Origin: JAYSYM01 sp964543475
GTDB taxonomy: Bacteria; Bdellovibrionota; Bdellovibrionia; Bdellovibrionales; JAMPXM01
Length of the DNA stretch: 64,000 bases
NCBI GenBank assembly: GCA_964543475.1
Contig: CAZIYJ010000001.1
Coordinates: forward strand, 372,001 to 436,000
Direction of reading: 5' to 3'
The notes under the pieces are model-generated. The model was not told the DNA's origin. It was given only the letters and a program-made list of their open reading frames with translations, and ran no database searches. This document shows, in pieces, positions 8,597 to 17,549 of the stretch (its first letter is position 1; each line of letters opens with the position of its first letter). Both the position numbers and the translations under genes were made by a program.

Positions 8597-9190
8597 ATGA
8601 GGGATTTGCTATTTGTTTATGGCTCGTTTTCTGAGGGCATGGTCCATTATGACCGTATTGCCTTAGCTATTGAGCACTCAGAACCATGTACTGTGTTTGG
8701 AACGATTTTCCGTTTACCTGTGGGATATCCAGCCTTTCACGCGCAGGGTGCTCAAAAAATTGAAGGTCATTTGATCAAAGTTCAGAAGCCTGAGGTTTTG
8801 ATACCTCTGCTTGATCAATTTCATGGCTTTTCACAAGTCGAATTAGACTCAAGTCTTTTTCATCGCCTTTTGACTGAAGCCGAAACTGCCTCAGGCGAAA
8901 AATTACTCACACAAGTCTATAGCGTAAATCTGAAACGATTAAATCCAAGAGCGGAAATTGTAACGGATGGCGATTGGAAAAAGTCACTTCAAGAAAAACC
9001 AGCATTGCCTAAGCAGTTAACCGAAAAACAACGTTCATATGTTGTGAAGCTCGGAAAAAGTTCGGGCCGTGACATCCTTCCGATTGATCTCAATTTGTAT
9101 CGTGAGTTGCTGAAACTTGAGCTGGTGGTCGACAAGGGTCGAAGACTTGCTCTGACTTCACTTGGACAAGATGTCTTCAAATACCTTTAA
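8597..9190 (+). CDS. GGCT-fold (AIG2-like) protein with a C-terminal winged-helix-like tail
   Basis: The first 120 residues match the gamma-glutamylcyclotransferase fold: the FVYGSF substrate loop at residues 6-11, GYPAFH, and the LDxxxG motif. In that motif (LLDQFHGF) the catalytic glutamate normally found is replaced by histidine, so classic cyclotransferase activity is doubtful. The last 60 residues (from LTEKQRSYVV to LTSLGQDVFKYL) look like a small winged helix. A GGAGGGG ribosome site precedes the ATG. The gene overlaps trmL by 20 nt, so the two are coupled. The true function is unknown; an alternative is an active GGCT with a shifted acid/base residue. Confidence 0.6.
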   Translation: MRDLLFVYGSFSEGMVHYDRIALAIEHSEPCTVFGTIFRLPVGYPAFHAQGAQKIEGHLIKVQKPEVLIPLLDQFHGFSQVELDSSLFHRLLTEAETASGEKLLTQVYSVNLKRLNPRAEIVTDGDWKKSLQEKPALPKQLTEKQRSYVVKLGKSSGRDILPIDLNLYRELLKLELVVDKGRRLALTSLGQDVFKYL

Positions 9191-9689
9191 TAATCCCGAA
9201 CAAGACCCGCTTTGTCGGGTTGTGCTCGTTGAGCCACTCATTCCCGAGAACACGGGGAACATTGCTCGCACGTGCGTTGGCACTCAGTCCCAACTTCATT
9301 TAGTTCACCCGCTTGGCTTTGAAATAACCGAAAGTCGCGTCAAGCGCGCTGGCCTTGATTACTGGGAGCACCTTTCAATTCATCAGCATGAAAGCTACGC
9401 GGCATGGCGCAAAGTTGTCGACTCTGGTGCGCCCGGTCCTGCTCGAGTTTTCATGGTTGAAACAAAAGGGACAAAGAGTCTTTACGAGGCAGACTTCCGT
9501 CGAGGCGATTGGCTTGTTTTCGGGAAGGAAACAAGCGGACTAACTGATGCGATGCTCGCAGAAAATGACGCGCAGACTTACTACATTCCGATGGACGGAC
9601 CAACGCGCAGTTTGAATCTTTCTAATGCTGTTGCGATCGCAGTTTTCGAACTATTGCGACAAATCACGCTCCAGAAATCACCTAGGTAG
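9171..9689 (+). CDS. trmL: tRNA (cytidine/uridine(34)-2'-O)-methyltransferase TrmL
   Basis: This SPOUT-family methyltransferase methylates the ribose of wobble position 34 in certain leucine tRNAs, using S-adenosylmethionine bound in the trefoil knot. The motifs are clear: PENTGNIARTC near the N-terminus, VFGKETSGL in the middle, and the knot segment RSLNLSNAVAIAVFE at the C-terminus. At 172 residues it is close to the usual 155-165. The ATG at 9171 lies inside the previous gene (20-nt overlap); a TTG at 9162 is the alternative start. It is cytoplasmic. Confidence 0.92.
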   Translation: MSSNTFNNPEQDPLCRVVLVEPLIPENTGNIARTCVGTQSQLHLVHPLGFEITESRVKRAGLDYWEHLSIHQHESYAAWRKVVDSGAPGPARVFMVETKGTKSLYEADFRRGDWLVFGKETSGLTDAMLAENDAQTYYIPMDGPTRSLNLSNAVAIAVFELLRQITLQKSPR

Positions 9690-9711
9690 AGCACTCTCGA
9701 CACTTGCTTGT

Positions 9712-9741
9712 TTTACAAAAGTTGGAGGAGTAGGCTATAGG
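9712..9741 (+). promoter_or_regulatory. Candidate sigma-70 promoter for secA
   Basis: TTTACA (9712-9717) and TATAGG (9736-9741) are separated by 18 bases and lie 27 nt upstream of the secA ATG. The -35 matches TTGACA at 5 of 6 positions, the -10 matches TATAAT at 4 of 6. It is placed in the gap after trmL. Confidence 0.4.
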
Positions 9742-9767
9742 GACTCTCAAAGGACCTATAAGCACTT

Positions 9768-12467
9768 ATGATCATATCAGTTTTATCAAAAGTATTTGGC
9801 ACGGCACACGAACGTGAAATGAAGCGGTTGTCTCCGCTAATCACTCAAATCAATTCGCTCGAATCGAAAATGAAAGCTCTTAGAGACACAGAGCTTCAGT
9901 CAAAGACAGTTGAGTTTCGACAGCGACTTGAAAATGGCGAGCAACTTGATTCGTTACTTCCCGAGGCATTTGCAGTCGGTCGAGAAGCGTCACTTCGAGT
10001 TCTCGGCATGCGACATTACGACGTTCAGTTAATCGGTGGAATGATTCTTCACCGAGGCGCCATAGCCGAGATGAGAACCGGTGAAGGTAAAACACTTGTT
10101 GCCACACTTCCGCTTTATCTAAATGCGCTAGCAGGTAAAGGTGCACATCTCGTCACAGTGAATGATTATCTTGCTCGCCGAGATGCTGAGTGGATGGGTC
10201 GTCTTTACTCATTCCTTGGAATGAAAACTGGAATTATCACTCACGATCTTTCTGATCGTCAGCGCCAAGACGCTTACCGGGCCGATATTACTTACGCGAC
10301 CAACAATGAATTAGGTTTCGATTATCTTCGCGACAATATGAAGTTTGATTTGAGTGAGTACGTTCAGCGTCCGCTCAACTTTGCAATTGTCGATGAGTGT
10401 GACTCGATTTTAATCGATGAAGCCCGAACACCACTTATTATCTCGGGACCTGCAGAAGATTCTGTCGACAAATACAAAATAATTAACTCGATCATTCCTC
10501 ACTTGGTAAAAGAAACTCACTTCACGATGGAAGAGAAATCTCGCACGGTTTCTTTGACAGAAGAGGGTAATGCAAAAGCCGAAGAGTTACTTAAAATTGG
10601 TAACTTGTACGATCCAGAGCACATTGCACTCTTGCATCACATCTACCAAGGCTTGAAAGCGCATCACCTCTATCAACTTGATGTTGATTACATGATCAAA
10701 GATGGAGAAATCATTATCGTTGACGAATTCACGGGTCGACTAATGGAAGGTCGCAGGTGGAGCGATGGTCTTCATCAAGCAGTTGAAGCCAAAGAAAACG
10801 TAAAAGTAAGAAACGAAAACCAAACTCTTGCGACCATTACGTTCCAGAATTTCTTTAGAATGTACAGCAAGCTTGCAGGCATGACCGGTACAGCTGAGAC
10901 TGAAGCTGTCGAGATGAAAAAGATTTATAATCTCGATGTCGTTGTGATTCCAACGAATCGTCCGATTTTGCGTAAAGATCAAGACGACGTTGTATTTAAA
11001 AATGCTCCAGCGAAATATCGAGCGATCGTTAGAGACATCGTTGAGCGCCAAAAGACGGGTCAGCCTGTTCTCGTTGGTACAGTGAGTATCGAGCGATCTG
11101 AAGTGATCTCTCGTGAATTAAAGAAGCAAAGTATTCCTCACAACGTTTTAAATGCCAAATATCACGAGCGTGAAGCAGAAATTGTTTCTCAGGCAGGACG
11201 CAAAGGTGCTGTGACAATCGCTACGAACATGGCGGGTCGTGGTACTGACATTGTGCTAGGTGGAAATGCTGAAGCTCTTGCGAAGCACGAACATCCGGAT
11301 GTGACGAGCGACGAATACAAGCAGGCGGTTGACCGATATAAGCCAAAATGTGAAACCGATAAAAAAGATGTCGTCGCAGCTGGCGGCCTCTACATCATCG
11401 GAACAGAACGACATGAGTCTCGACGAATCGACAACCAGCTTCGTGGTCGTTCGGGTCGTCAAGGTGATCCAGGTGAATCAAAATTCTACTTGGGGTTAGA
11501 TGACGATTTGATGCGCAAGTTTAATGGCGAGCGTATTCAAAAAATTATGACAATGCTTAATGTTCCTGAAGACGAGCCGATCACTGCTAAGATGGTTACA
11601 AATTCTATCGAAAGTGCGCAGCGAAAAGTCGAAGGACATAACTTTGATATTCGTAAGCACTTGCTTGATTACGATGACGTGATGAACAAGCAGCGTATGG
11701 CGATTTACGGTTTGCGCCGCGAAGTTCTTCAGGGCGAAAAAATGGGAGAGATCTTCCGTGAGATGCTCGGCGATGTAACATCGCATGTTCTTGATTCGTA
11801 CGTTGATGAGCGAGGCAGAAAAGAGAATTGGAATATCGAAGGTTTAAGAACTGCTTTGATGGCGGGTTTTGGGGCCGACGTAAATTTTGGTCCAATCTCC
11901 GAGCTGACGGTTGAAAAAATCAATGAAACGGTTCAAGGCGTTATTCGAAACACATTCGAAAATCAGAAACGTCAACTTGGTCCTCATCTCCAGCAAGTTC
12001 AAAAAATGGTTATGCTCCAAACGATCGATCAGCGCTGGAAAGATCATCTTCAGGGAATCGATCAGCTTCGCGACTGGATTAACTTGCGCGGCTACGCCCA
12101 AAAAGATCCGTTGATTGAGTATAAACAAGAAGCTTTCAAGATGTTCGAAGAGATGAACTTTGCAATTAAAGGCGAAGCTGTTGAGAAGATCATGAAGATT
12201 CAACTGGTAGTGAACAATCCGGATTCACCTGATCTCAATGGCGGTCGCGCAGGTGACCAGGCAGATGAGTATGATGAAGCCGAAGAGACCGATGACGAAT
12301 CCGTTGATCATGCGCTAGAGGCACTGAAGCCAAAGCGTCAGCGATTAATTTATTCAAGTGGTGACTCAGCTGACGCAGGCCCTGGTGGCGGCGGTGGCGG
12401 AAACCCAGGGATGTCGCGATCTGATCGTAGAAAAGTTGAAAAAGACAAAAAGAAGAAACTCTTTTAA
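9768..12467 (+). CDS. secA: Preprotein translocase ATPase SecA
   Basis: SecA is the motor that drives unfolded preproteins through SecYEG. All hallmark segments are present: Walker A (MRTGEGKTL), the DEAD-type VDECDSILIDEARTPLIISG, the preprotein cross-linking region, MAGRGTDIVLGG, and the QLRGRSGRQGDPG helicase motif. The length (899) equals E. coli SecA. The C-terminus ends in a Gly-rich run and a lysine-rich tail (KDKKKKLF) and lacks the CxCxSG...CH zinc motif that binds SecB in many species. The gene ends with a TAATG overlap onto a zinc-ribbon gene. An AAAGGA site lies upstream of the ATG, at a somewhat long distance. Confidence 0.97.
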   Translation: MIISVLSKVFGTAHEREMKRLSPLITQINSLESKMKALRDTELQSKTVEFRQRLENGEQLDSLLPEAFAVGREASLRVLGMRHYDVQLIGGMILHRGAIAEMRTGEGKTLVATLPLYLNALAGKGAHLVTVNDYLARRDAEWMGRLYSFLGMKTGIITHDLSDRQRQDAYRADITYATNNELGFDYLRDNMKFDLSEYVQRPLNFAIVDECDSILIDEARTPLIISGPAEDSVDKYKIINSIIPHLVKETHFTMEEKSRTVSLTEEGNAKAEELLKIGNLYDPEHIALLHHIYQGLKAHHLYQLDVDYMIKDGEIIIVDEFTGRLMEGRRWSDGLHQAVEAKENVKVRNENQTLATITFQNFFRMYSKLAGMTGTAETEAVEMKKIYNLDVVVIPTNRPILRKDQDDVVFKNAPAKYRAIVRDIVERQKTGQPVLVGTVSIERSEVISRELKKQSIPHNVLNAKYHEREAEIVSQAGRKGAVTIATNMAGRGTDIVLGGNAEALAKHEHPDVTSDEYKQAVDRYKPKCETDKKDVVAAGGLYIIGTERHESRRIDNQLRGRSGRQGDPGESKFYLGLDDDLMRKFNGERIQKIMTMLNVPEDEPITAKMVTNSIESAQRKVEGHNFDIRKHLLDYDDVMNKQRMAIYGLRREVLQGEKMGEIFREMLGDVTSHVLDSYVDERGRKENWNIEGLRTALMAGFGADVNFGPISELTVEKINETVQGVIRNTFENQKRQLGPHLQQVQKMVMLQTIDQRWKDHLQGIDQLRDWINLRGYAQKDPLIEYKQEAFKMFEEMNFAIKGEAVEKIMKIQLVVNNPDSPDLNGGRAGDQADEYDEAEETDDESVDHALEALKPKRQRLIYSSGDSADAGPGGGGGGNPGMSRSDRRKVEKDKKKKLF

Positions 12468-13099
12468 TGGTTCAGTGTCCAAAGTGCTCTTCGAAGCTCG
12501 ATGTAGATTTTGGGATGATCACTTGTCCTAGCTGCAACTCGGTCGTCTTCGTTGAATTCGATGGCACTGCGAAAGTTTCTGACGGAGACACTCTCAACGA
12601 ACAAGAAGCGCCCTTGCCGGAGCCTGATCTTTCGGCCTTTGACAACGCCATGGGCGAGTCAATGTTTGCTCCAGAGCCGTCTGCCGCTCAGGAGGCCGCT
12701 TCTCCAGTGTTTCAAGTTGATACACCAGAATTTCAACAAGTTGATGTAGATAGCCCGATGGTTCCGGTCACTGATGAAGTCATGTCTCCCAATGATCCGC
12801 TCGGAGTAAGCACCTACGCGAACTCAGAGTTTTCACAGGGAAAAGATGGCCCATTCCTCTTTAATTTGTTTATAAATGGTTTGGATTCTAAAGAGATTCG
12901 AGAATCCTTACGAGAAGCTATGAACGATAGTCGCTTCAGTTTTGATTCAAAAAATCTACTGGGGCAGATTCGCGATGGAAAGCTTCTCATCAAGAACGTC
13001 TCACCTGTTCAAGCTTCCATTTTAGTGAATCGCCTCAAGCGACTGCCGCTTACGATTACTTGGGAGCAGCATGCGATCACAACGATCGAAAAATTCTAG
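12467..13099 (+). CDS. Zinc-ribbon protein coupled to secA, function unknown
   Basis: The N-terminus is a four-cysteine zinc ribbon (CPKCSSKLDVDFGMITCPSC, residues about 4-23). It is followed by an acidic, proline-rich linker (residues 45-125) and a C-terminal folded domain of about 85 residues (FLFNLFINGLDSKEI to TITWEQHAI) with an alpha/beta pattern. The start codon overlaps the secA stop by one base, so it should be made in proportion to SecA. No signal peptide is visible; it is presumably cytoplasmic. I do not recognise the C-terminal domain. Confidence 0.75.
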   Translation: MVQCPKCSSKLDVDFGMITCPSCNSVVFVEFDGTAKVSDGDTLNEQEAPLPEPDLSAFDNAMGESMFAPEPSAAQEAASPVFQVDTPEFQQVDVDSPMVPVTDEVMSPNDPLGVSTYANSEFSQGKDGPFLFNLFINGLDSKEIRESLREAMNDSRFSFDSKNLLGQIRDGKLLIKNVSPVQASILVNRLKRLPLTITWEQHAITTIEKF

Positions 13100-13679
13100 A
13101 TCAAAAGTTCGGGCGGCACAGCTCGAGCGCGCATTTCTGAGTGATCTATTCTGGCTCGCATTTCTTGTCGCAGCTTCGATTATCTTTCTTCCGCTATCTT
13201 CTCAGGGCGGCGAATATCAAGCGCACTCTGCAAAGTTAGGGAAGCTCGACGCCCAAATCAGAAAAACAGAAGACGAGATTCATCATCTTGCAAAGAGCAA
13301 GCAGAGCGCTGTTACAGCTGAGCAAAAAGAAAATCTTCACAAAGAAATGTTTGCGCTCTACAAAGAGCTTAAAGCTCAGAGTGCTGACTACGAAGAAACC
13401 AAAACACACATTCGATTCCAGCACCCTGAAAAGGGTGAAGAAGTTGAGCATAAGTATACGCGCCATTCTCTTCAGCCGTTTACCAGTTTTGAAAATGACG
13501 TCACCATTGACGGAAAGCTTGATTCTTTCTTGCACAAAATGCGAACGGTTTACGGAGAAACTCCGAAGCCAAAGAAGGAGTCGGTAAAGAGTGCTGATCC
13601 ACGCGCTCCAGCTTCTGCTCAGAAGAAAAAAGAATTTGATCCTGATGATGTTGATCAGTCGATTACTTTGAAGAAGTAG
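13071..13679 (+). CDS. Membrane-anchored coiled-coil protein, function unknown
   Basis: After a basic N-terminus (residues 1-25) there is one hydrophobic segment (LFWLAFLVAASIIFLPLSS) that can serve as a membrane anchor. A predicted coiled coil follows (residues 50-110: LGKLDAQIRKTEDEIHHL and onward, heptad-like), and then a charged tail. The ATG at 13071 has a GGGAG ribosome site and overlaps the previous gene by 29 nt, making a three-gene unit with secA. Cell-envelope location is inferred; function is unknown. Confidence 0.65.
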   Translation: MRSQRSKNSRSKVRAAQLERAFLSDLFWLAFLVAASIIFLPLSSQGGEYQAHSAKLGKLDAQIRKTEDEIHHLAKSKQSAVTAEQKENLHKEMFALYKELKAQSADYEETKTHIRFQHPEKGEEVEHKYTRHSLQPFTSFENDVTIDGKLDSFLHKMRTVYGETPKPKKESVKSADPRAPASAQKKKEFDPDDVDQSITLKK

Positions 13680-13691
13680 TTCGACTGCAGA

Positions 13692-14171
13692 TTACTGTGA
13701 AGCAGACCCATCGGCTGGTGCGATCTCTTCGAACTTTGGTTTTGCCGGCATGTCTTTCGCGATTTCTTCGCGCAAATCTACAGACTGTTTTCGAGAGCGT
13801 TTGATTTCATCGTCGATGTTGACGTTGTCATTTTTGGCGGTCGCATTGAGGCGATCTTGTTCGGCAGCGCTGATTGCAGGTTTTTGAACGGGGCCGGTGT
13901 AGACCACTTTGCCGTTTTCAAAACGAACTTCTTTTTGATGAGTGACGCTTTCGCTGCGATCAGGGTAGACAACAAAGATCCAGCGATCTTGACCGCTTTT
14001 TCTTTCGCTAACGCGTGGGCCGACGCCAGTGGTTTCTAAAACTTGCGCCTTATCCATTCCAATTTGGACTGAATCTAATTTTTGGATTTGAGATTTTGGA
14101 GAAGATTGGCAAGCAACCGAAAGTGCAAAAAGACAAATATAAACCGGTGTAAGACGTAGATTAATTCGCAT
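13692..14171 (-). CDS. BamE/SmpA-like lipoprotein
   Basis: The signal peptide ends in a lipobox (LSVACQ), so the protein is lipidated and probably attached to the outer membrane. Residues 30-95 resemble the SmpA/OmlA (BamE) fold: VQIGMDKAQVLETTGVGP, the typical G-M-xx-xV-xxxxG start, followed by a beta strand rich in charged and aromatic residues (DRWIFVVYPDRS) and VRFENGKVVYTG. In BamE this fold stabilises the BAM complex. The C-terminal third is charged and probably disordered. It is convergent with the previous gene and 12 nt from the ligase gene on the same strand, which lies upstream in transcription. Confidence 0.65.
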   Translation of the reverse strand: MRINLRLTPVYICLFALSVACQSSPKSQIQKLDSVQIGMDKAQVLETTGVGPRVSERKSGQDRWIFVVYPDRSESVTHQKEVRFENGKVVYTGPVQKPAISAAEQDRLNATAKNDNVNIDDEIKRSRKQSVDLREEIAKDMPAKPKFEEIAPADGSASQ

Positions 14172-14183
14172 GTACTAAGTGTA

Positions 14184-15719
14184 CTACGTTCTAGGGAGCT
14201 GGCGCTTCAAGATTTTTCCGCTATCGCCTTTTGGCAAGTCCTTAAGGAATTCAATATGTTTCGGGACCTTATATTTGGCTAGTTGTCCCGAGCAAAACTG
14301 GATGAGCTCCTCGGCTAAAAGTTCGACACCGTCTTTCGTTACTACGAAAGCCTTGCCAACTTCGCCCCATTTCTCGTCTGGCACTCCCACAATTGCGACT
14401 TCTTTAATTTTTGGATGTGAGCGAAGGAACTGTTCTACTTCGACGGGATAAACGTTCTCAGCACCGCTGATGTACATATCCTTCTTCCTGCCTGCGACAT
14501 AGAAATATCCGTCGGCATCGCAACGAACAAGATCGCCAGTGTGAAGCCATCCGTCTTTAATAGTTGATGCTGTAGCTTCTGCATTTCTCCAGTAGCCAGG
14601 AGATTGCGCAGGACCCTGAAGGAGTAGCTCGCCGATTTCACCCGGCAAAACATCTTTTCCTGAATCATCGACAAGGCGGGTTTGAATGTGCGGATTTGCA
14701 AAGCCTATCGAACCAATCTTACGAATAGAATCTTCTTCATTTAACGAGAAAACATTCGGCCCGAACTCGGTGAGTCCGTAACCTTGGCGAATCGGAATAC
14801 CTTTATTCTGCCAAACTTCAATCAGCGGAAGTGGCATTGGCTCACCACCTACAACTGCATAGCGAATTTTGGAGAGATCACTTGATGGAAAGTTTGGCGA
14901 TTGCGCAATCATCTCCATTGTCGTCGGAACTCCAAACAAGATCGTCGCTTTCTCTTGCTCGCAAAGGCTCACTAAAGTTTGAGGATCAAACTTTTTTAGT
15001 AAAATTGTTTTTGCACCCCGATGAATGAATGGCGTTAGCAAAACATTCCAGCCGCCAGTGTGAAAGAAGGGGAGGAATGCGACATGTACATCGCTTTGGC
15101 TTAAATTTAAACGAAGGCCGGTACTCACAGAATTCCAGTGCATCATCTTAGGAGTAATGACTGCGCCTTTTGGTGCACCCGTTGTTCCGGACGTGTAGAG
15201 AATCATGCACGGCTTTTCAAATTCTCCATCAAACTTCGCGTACTGAAGATCACCGATATCGCGAGTCGCAGCACATGCAATCTCAACTAACTTCTTGATG
15301 CCTCGGCTGCCTTCAACTGTCCAGGTCGGGATTGCGCCCTTTACCTGAGAAACCACTTCTTCAAACTGCGCTTGATACACAAGGAGCTTTGGCTCGCTGT
15401 CTTTAACGATGTGACTGATCTCGCGTGGAGTGAGTCGAAAATTTACAGGAACTAAAACCGCGCCGAGCCGCTGAAGAGCAAAAAACAAAAACACGTACTC
15501 AACTTCATTGATCGAGAGAACAGCAACTCGATCTCCACTAGAAATATTAAATTGCTTACGAAGTTGATGAGCGAGAGTTGTGATCGCTTTGAAGCTCGTC
15601 GAATACGAATACTCTTGGCCGCTTTCGCCGTCTTTGAACGCGATGGCATCGGGGGATTCATTCTTCCAATGTTGAAACCAGTCGTAATTTATCGTTTCGA
15701 TCAAGTGTCGTAACCCCAC
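14184..15719 (-). CDS. Acyl-CoA synthetase (AMP-forming)
   Basis: This member of the ANL superfamily activates a carboxylic acid as adenylate and then as a thioester. Motifs: ILYTSGTTGAPKGA (P-loop), RQGYGLTEFGP, DGWLHTGDLVRCDADGY and the C-terminal lysine motif GDSGKILKRQL, all in normal order in 511 residues. The most 3' gene of a minus-strand cluster, it overlaps the KAS III-like gene by 19 nt if the GTG at 15719 is used; TTG 15704, which shares bases with that stop codon, is an alternative and has a GGGG stretch upstream. The substrate is probably a fatty or beta-keto acid made by the cluster, but this is inference. Confidence 0.88.
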   Translation of the reverse strand: MGLRHLIETINYDWFQHWKNESPDAIAFKDGESGQEYSYSTSFKAITTLAHQLRKQFNISSGDRVAVLSINEVEYVFLFFALQRLGAVLVPVNFRLTPREISHIVKDSEPKLLVYQAQFEEVVSQVKGAIPTWTVEGSRGIKKLVEIACAATRDIGDLQYAKFDGEFEKPCMILYTSGTTGAPKGAVITPKMMHWNSVSTGLRLNLSQSDVHVAFLPFFHTGGWNVLLTPFIHRGAKTILLKKFDPQTLVSLCEQEKATILFGVPTTMEMIAQSPNFPSSDLSKIRYAVVGGEPMPLPLIEVWQNKGIPIRQGYGLTEFGPNVFSLNEEDSIRKIGSIGFANPHIQTRLVDDSGKDVLPGEIGELLLQGPAQSPGYWRNAEATASTIKDGWLHTGDLVRCDADGYFYVAGRKKDMYISGAENVYPVEVEQFLRSHPKIKEVAIVGVPDEKWGEVGKAFVVTKDGVELLAEELIQFCSGQLAKYKVPKHIEFLKDLPKGDSGKILKRQLPRT

Positions 15720-16702
15720 TTCATGGCCATTGCGGCCATACTCATACCGCCACCCGAGCCAAGAAGTAAAACGAGATCACCTTTTTTCAATTTGTGAGCG
15801 CGGGCGGCGTCGGCCAAAGCCATCGGAATGCATGCGCTCCCGGTGTAGCCGAACTTATCCATGACGTTATGGGCTTTGGCTTGTGGTGCGCCAAGCTTAT
15901 CCATGGTCTCTCGAATGCTGCCAATATTTATCTGAGTAAAGAAGAAGTGGTCAACTTCCGAAACTTTTGCCCCAACGCGATCAAGAATAGTGTTCGTTAG
16001 TTTGGGCCATTGAATTCCGTTTGTTTCAGGCGGAATGCGTTTCACGAATTGAAGCAAGTGCTGACGTTTAGCAACCGTCTCGTCAGAAATAGGAAACTTT
16101 GTTCCACCAGCGTAAATTCCCATGTAATCGTGATAAACACCTTCGGTCGCTAAGTGCGACGCGAGAATACCCTGATCTTTTGAATCTGTTCGTCTAACAA
16201 TTGCAGCACCAGCTCCATCGGCAAAAACACTCGTGACCTTATGATCACTCCAATCAAAGAACTTCGACATGCCGTAAGCACCGACAACTAATATATTGTT
16301 ATAGCGTTCATCGGCCACGATATATTTGTTTGCCACATCGAGTGCTGTAACGAAACCTGCGCACGCAGTATTGAGATCAAACGTTCCAGCCTTTTCGGCC
16401 CCAAGTTTGTGCTGAACAACTGCAGCCGTCGAAGGAGAAATATAATCAGGCGTGTCGGTTGCGATAATTATAAGATCGAGATCTTTTGCCGTGATGCCTG
16501 CAGTTTTTAAAGCTTCAACTGCGGCTGGTAAAATAAGATCTGATGTTGCTTGGTCTTCAGACATGAAGTGACGGTGGAAAATGTTCCTCTGTTCGCGTAG
16601 GAATGTATCCATGTCACGGTTGTATTTTGTGTCGAAAAATTTGTTATCGACTCTGTTTTCAGGAACGTAAAGCCCTGTTCCTGCGATGTAGCTACGTGAC
16701 AT
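15701..16702 (-). CDS. KAS III-like thiolase-superfamily enzyme with altered active site
   Basis: The 333-residue protein follows 3-oxoacyl-ACP synthase III over its length. The nucleophile is intact (NTACAGF, Cys114). The other two catalytic residues of FabH are replaced: the His of HQAN is Thr256 (FFFTQIN), and the Asn of GNTSAAS is Tyr286 (FGYTGSAC). The C-terminal glycine loop (GSGGGMSMAA) is present. A GAGAGGTG ribosome site precedes the ATG. The enzyme can probably still form an acyl-Cys intermediate and transfer it, but malonyl decarboxylation of the FabH type looks unlikely. It lies in the middle of a tight operon with an SDR, a hydrolase and a ligase. Confidence 0.82.
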   Translation of the reverse strand: MSRSYIAGTGLYVPENRVDNKFFDTKYNRDMDTFLREQRNIFHRHFMSEDQATSDLILPAAVEALKTAGITAKDLDLIIIATDTPDYISPSTAAVVQHKLGAEKAGTFDLNTACAGFVTALDVANKYIVADERYNNILVVGAYGMSKFFDWSDHKVTSVFADGAGAAIVRRTDSKDQGILASHLATEGVYHDYMGIYAGGTKFPISDETVAKRQHLLQFVKRIPPETNGIQWPKLTNTILDRVGAKVSEVDHFFFTQINIGSIRETMDKLGAPQAKAHNVMDKFGYTGSACIPMALADAARAHKLKKGDLVLLLGSGGGMSMAAMAMKWGYDT

Positions 16703-16723
16703 GATTCACCTCTCGAAACAAAA

Positions 16724-17536
16724 TTAGGTTGCATATAAGAATCGATTCGTCAGTTGCACGAAAAGTTCGGGGTTTTCAAAGCAGGCCGAGTGCCCTTGGT
16801 CTTTAAGTTCAACAAGAGTTGCGTTCGGTAAAAGCGTCTGAAGATCTCGAGAACTTTTGATTGAAAGAACATTGTCGAATTCACCATGCAAAATCTGAAT
16901 TGGATGACAGACTTGCTGAACTTCTGAAGTTATATCGAGCTTCGATAAATGAAACGGAATGCCAAGCCAGTTTTCAGAGGCGACGCCGAAGGCATCATCG
17001 ACAATGGCAGCGAAGAATTTGCTGTTCTTATCATTGTTATGAATCGTGTAATCCAGGCGTTCAGCGCAGAACTCTCGATCTTTGCTCATTCGGATAAAGC
17101 CGTCTTTAATAGTTTCGCTGAAGCCGATACCCTTCGGGCCGATCGGATCGAGCAAAACTGCACGATCAAAAAGTTGAGGTGCGCGAGCCATTGCTAATAG
17201 CGCAATTGCTCCGCCAGTCGAATGACCGATGACAGAGCATTTCGAAACTCCAAGGTAGTGAAGTAGATCGATGTAGTCTTTCGCAAGATTTTGGATTTTC
17301 AAATCATCAATCGAATTAGGGGCAGCGCTTTGTCCGCAGCCGCGCCACTCTGCAAGAATTAATTTTCCCGGCAGAAGGTGATTGTCTTTTGCAGATTCAT
17401 TCTTCCAGCTCGTTACAGCTGGGTAAAACCAGCGATTGGAAGCCAAATTTCCATGAATAACTAAAGTGTCGCGAGGGACGATTCCCTCGAACACCTCATA
17501 ATGCATTTGAAAATCGTCTAGATGAGCGAAAGACAT
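16724..17536 (-). CDS. Alpha/beta hydrolase
   Basis: This is a classic alpha/beta hydrolase of 270 residues. The oxyanion region is VIHGNLASN, the nucleophile elbow is GHSTGG (Ser), the acid is the Asp in LHGEFDN and the base is the His in DQGHSACFENP. There is no signal peptide. The gap to the downstream KAS III-like gene is 21 nt and to the upstream SDR gene 13 nt, so the genes form one operon. It could be a thioesterase or esterase that releases an acyl product. Confidence 0.85.
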   Translation of the reverse strand: MSFAHLDDFQMHYEVFEGIVPRDTLVIHGNLASNRWFYPAVTSWKNESAKDNHLLPGKLILAEWRGCGQSAAPNSIDDLKIQNLAKDYIDLLHYLGVSKCSVIGHSTGGAIALLAMARAPQLFDRAVLLDPIGPKGIGFSETIKDGFIRMSKDREFCAERLDYTIHNNDKNSKFFAAIVDDAFGVASENWLGIPFHLSKLDITSEVQQVCHPIQILHGEFDNVLSIKSSRDLQTLLPNATLVELKDQGHSACFENPELFVQLTNRFLYAT

Positions 17537-17549
17537 TTTGGAAAAGCTC

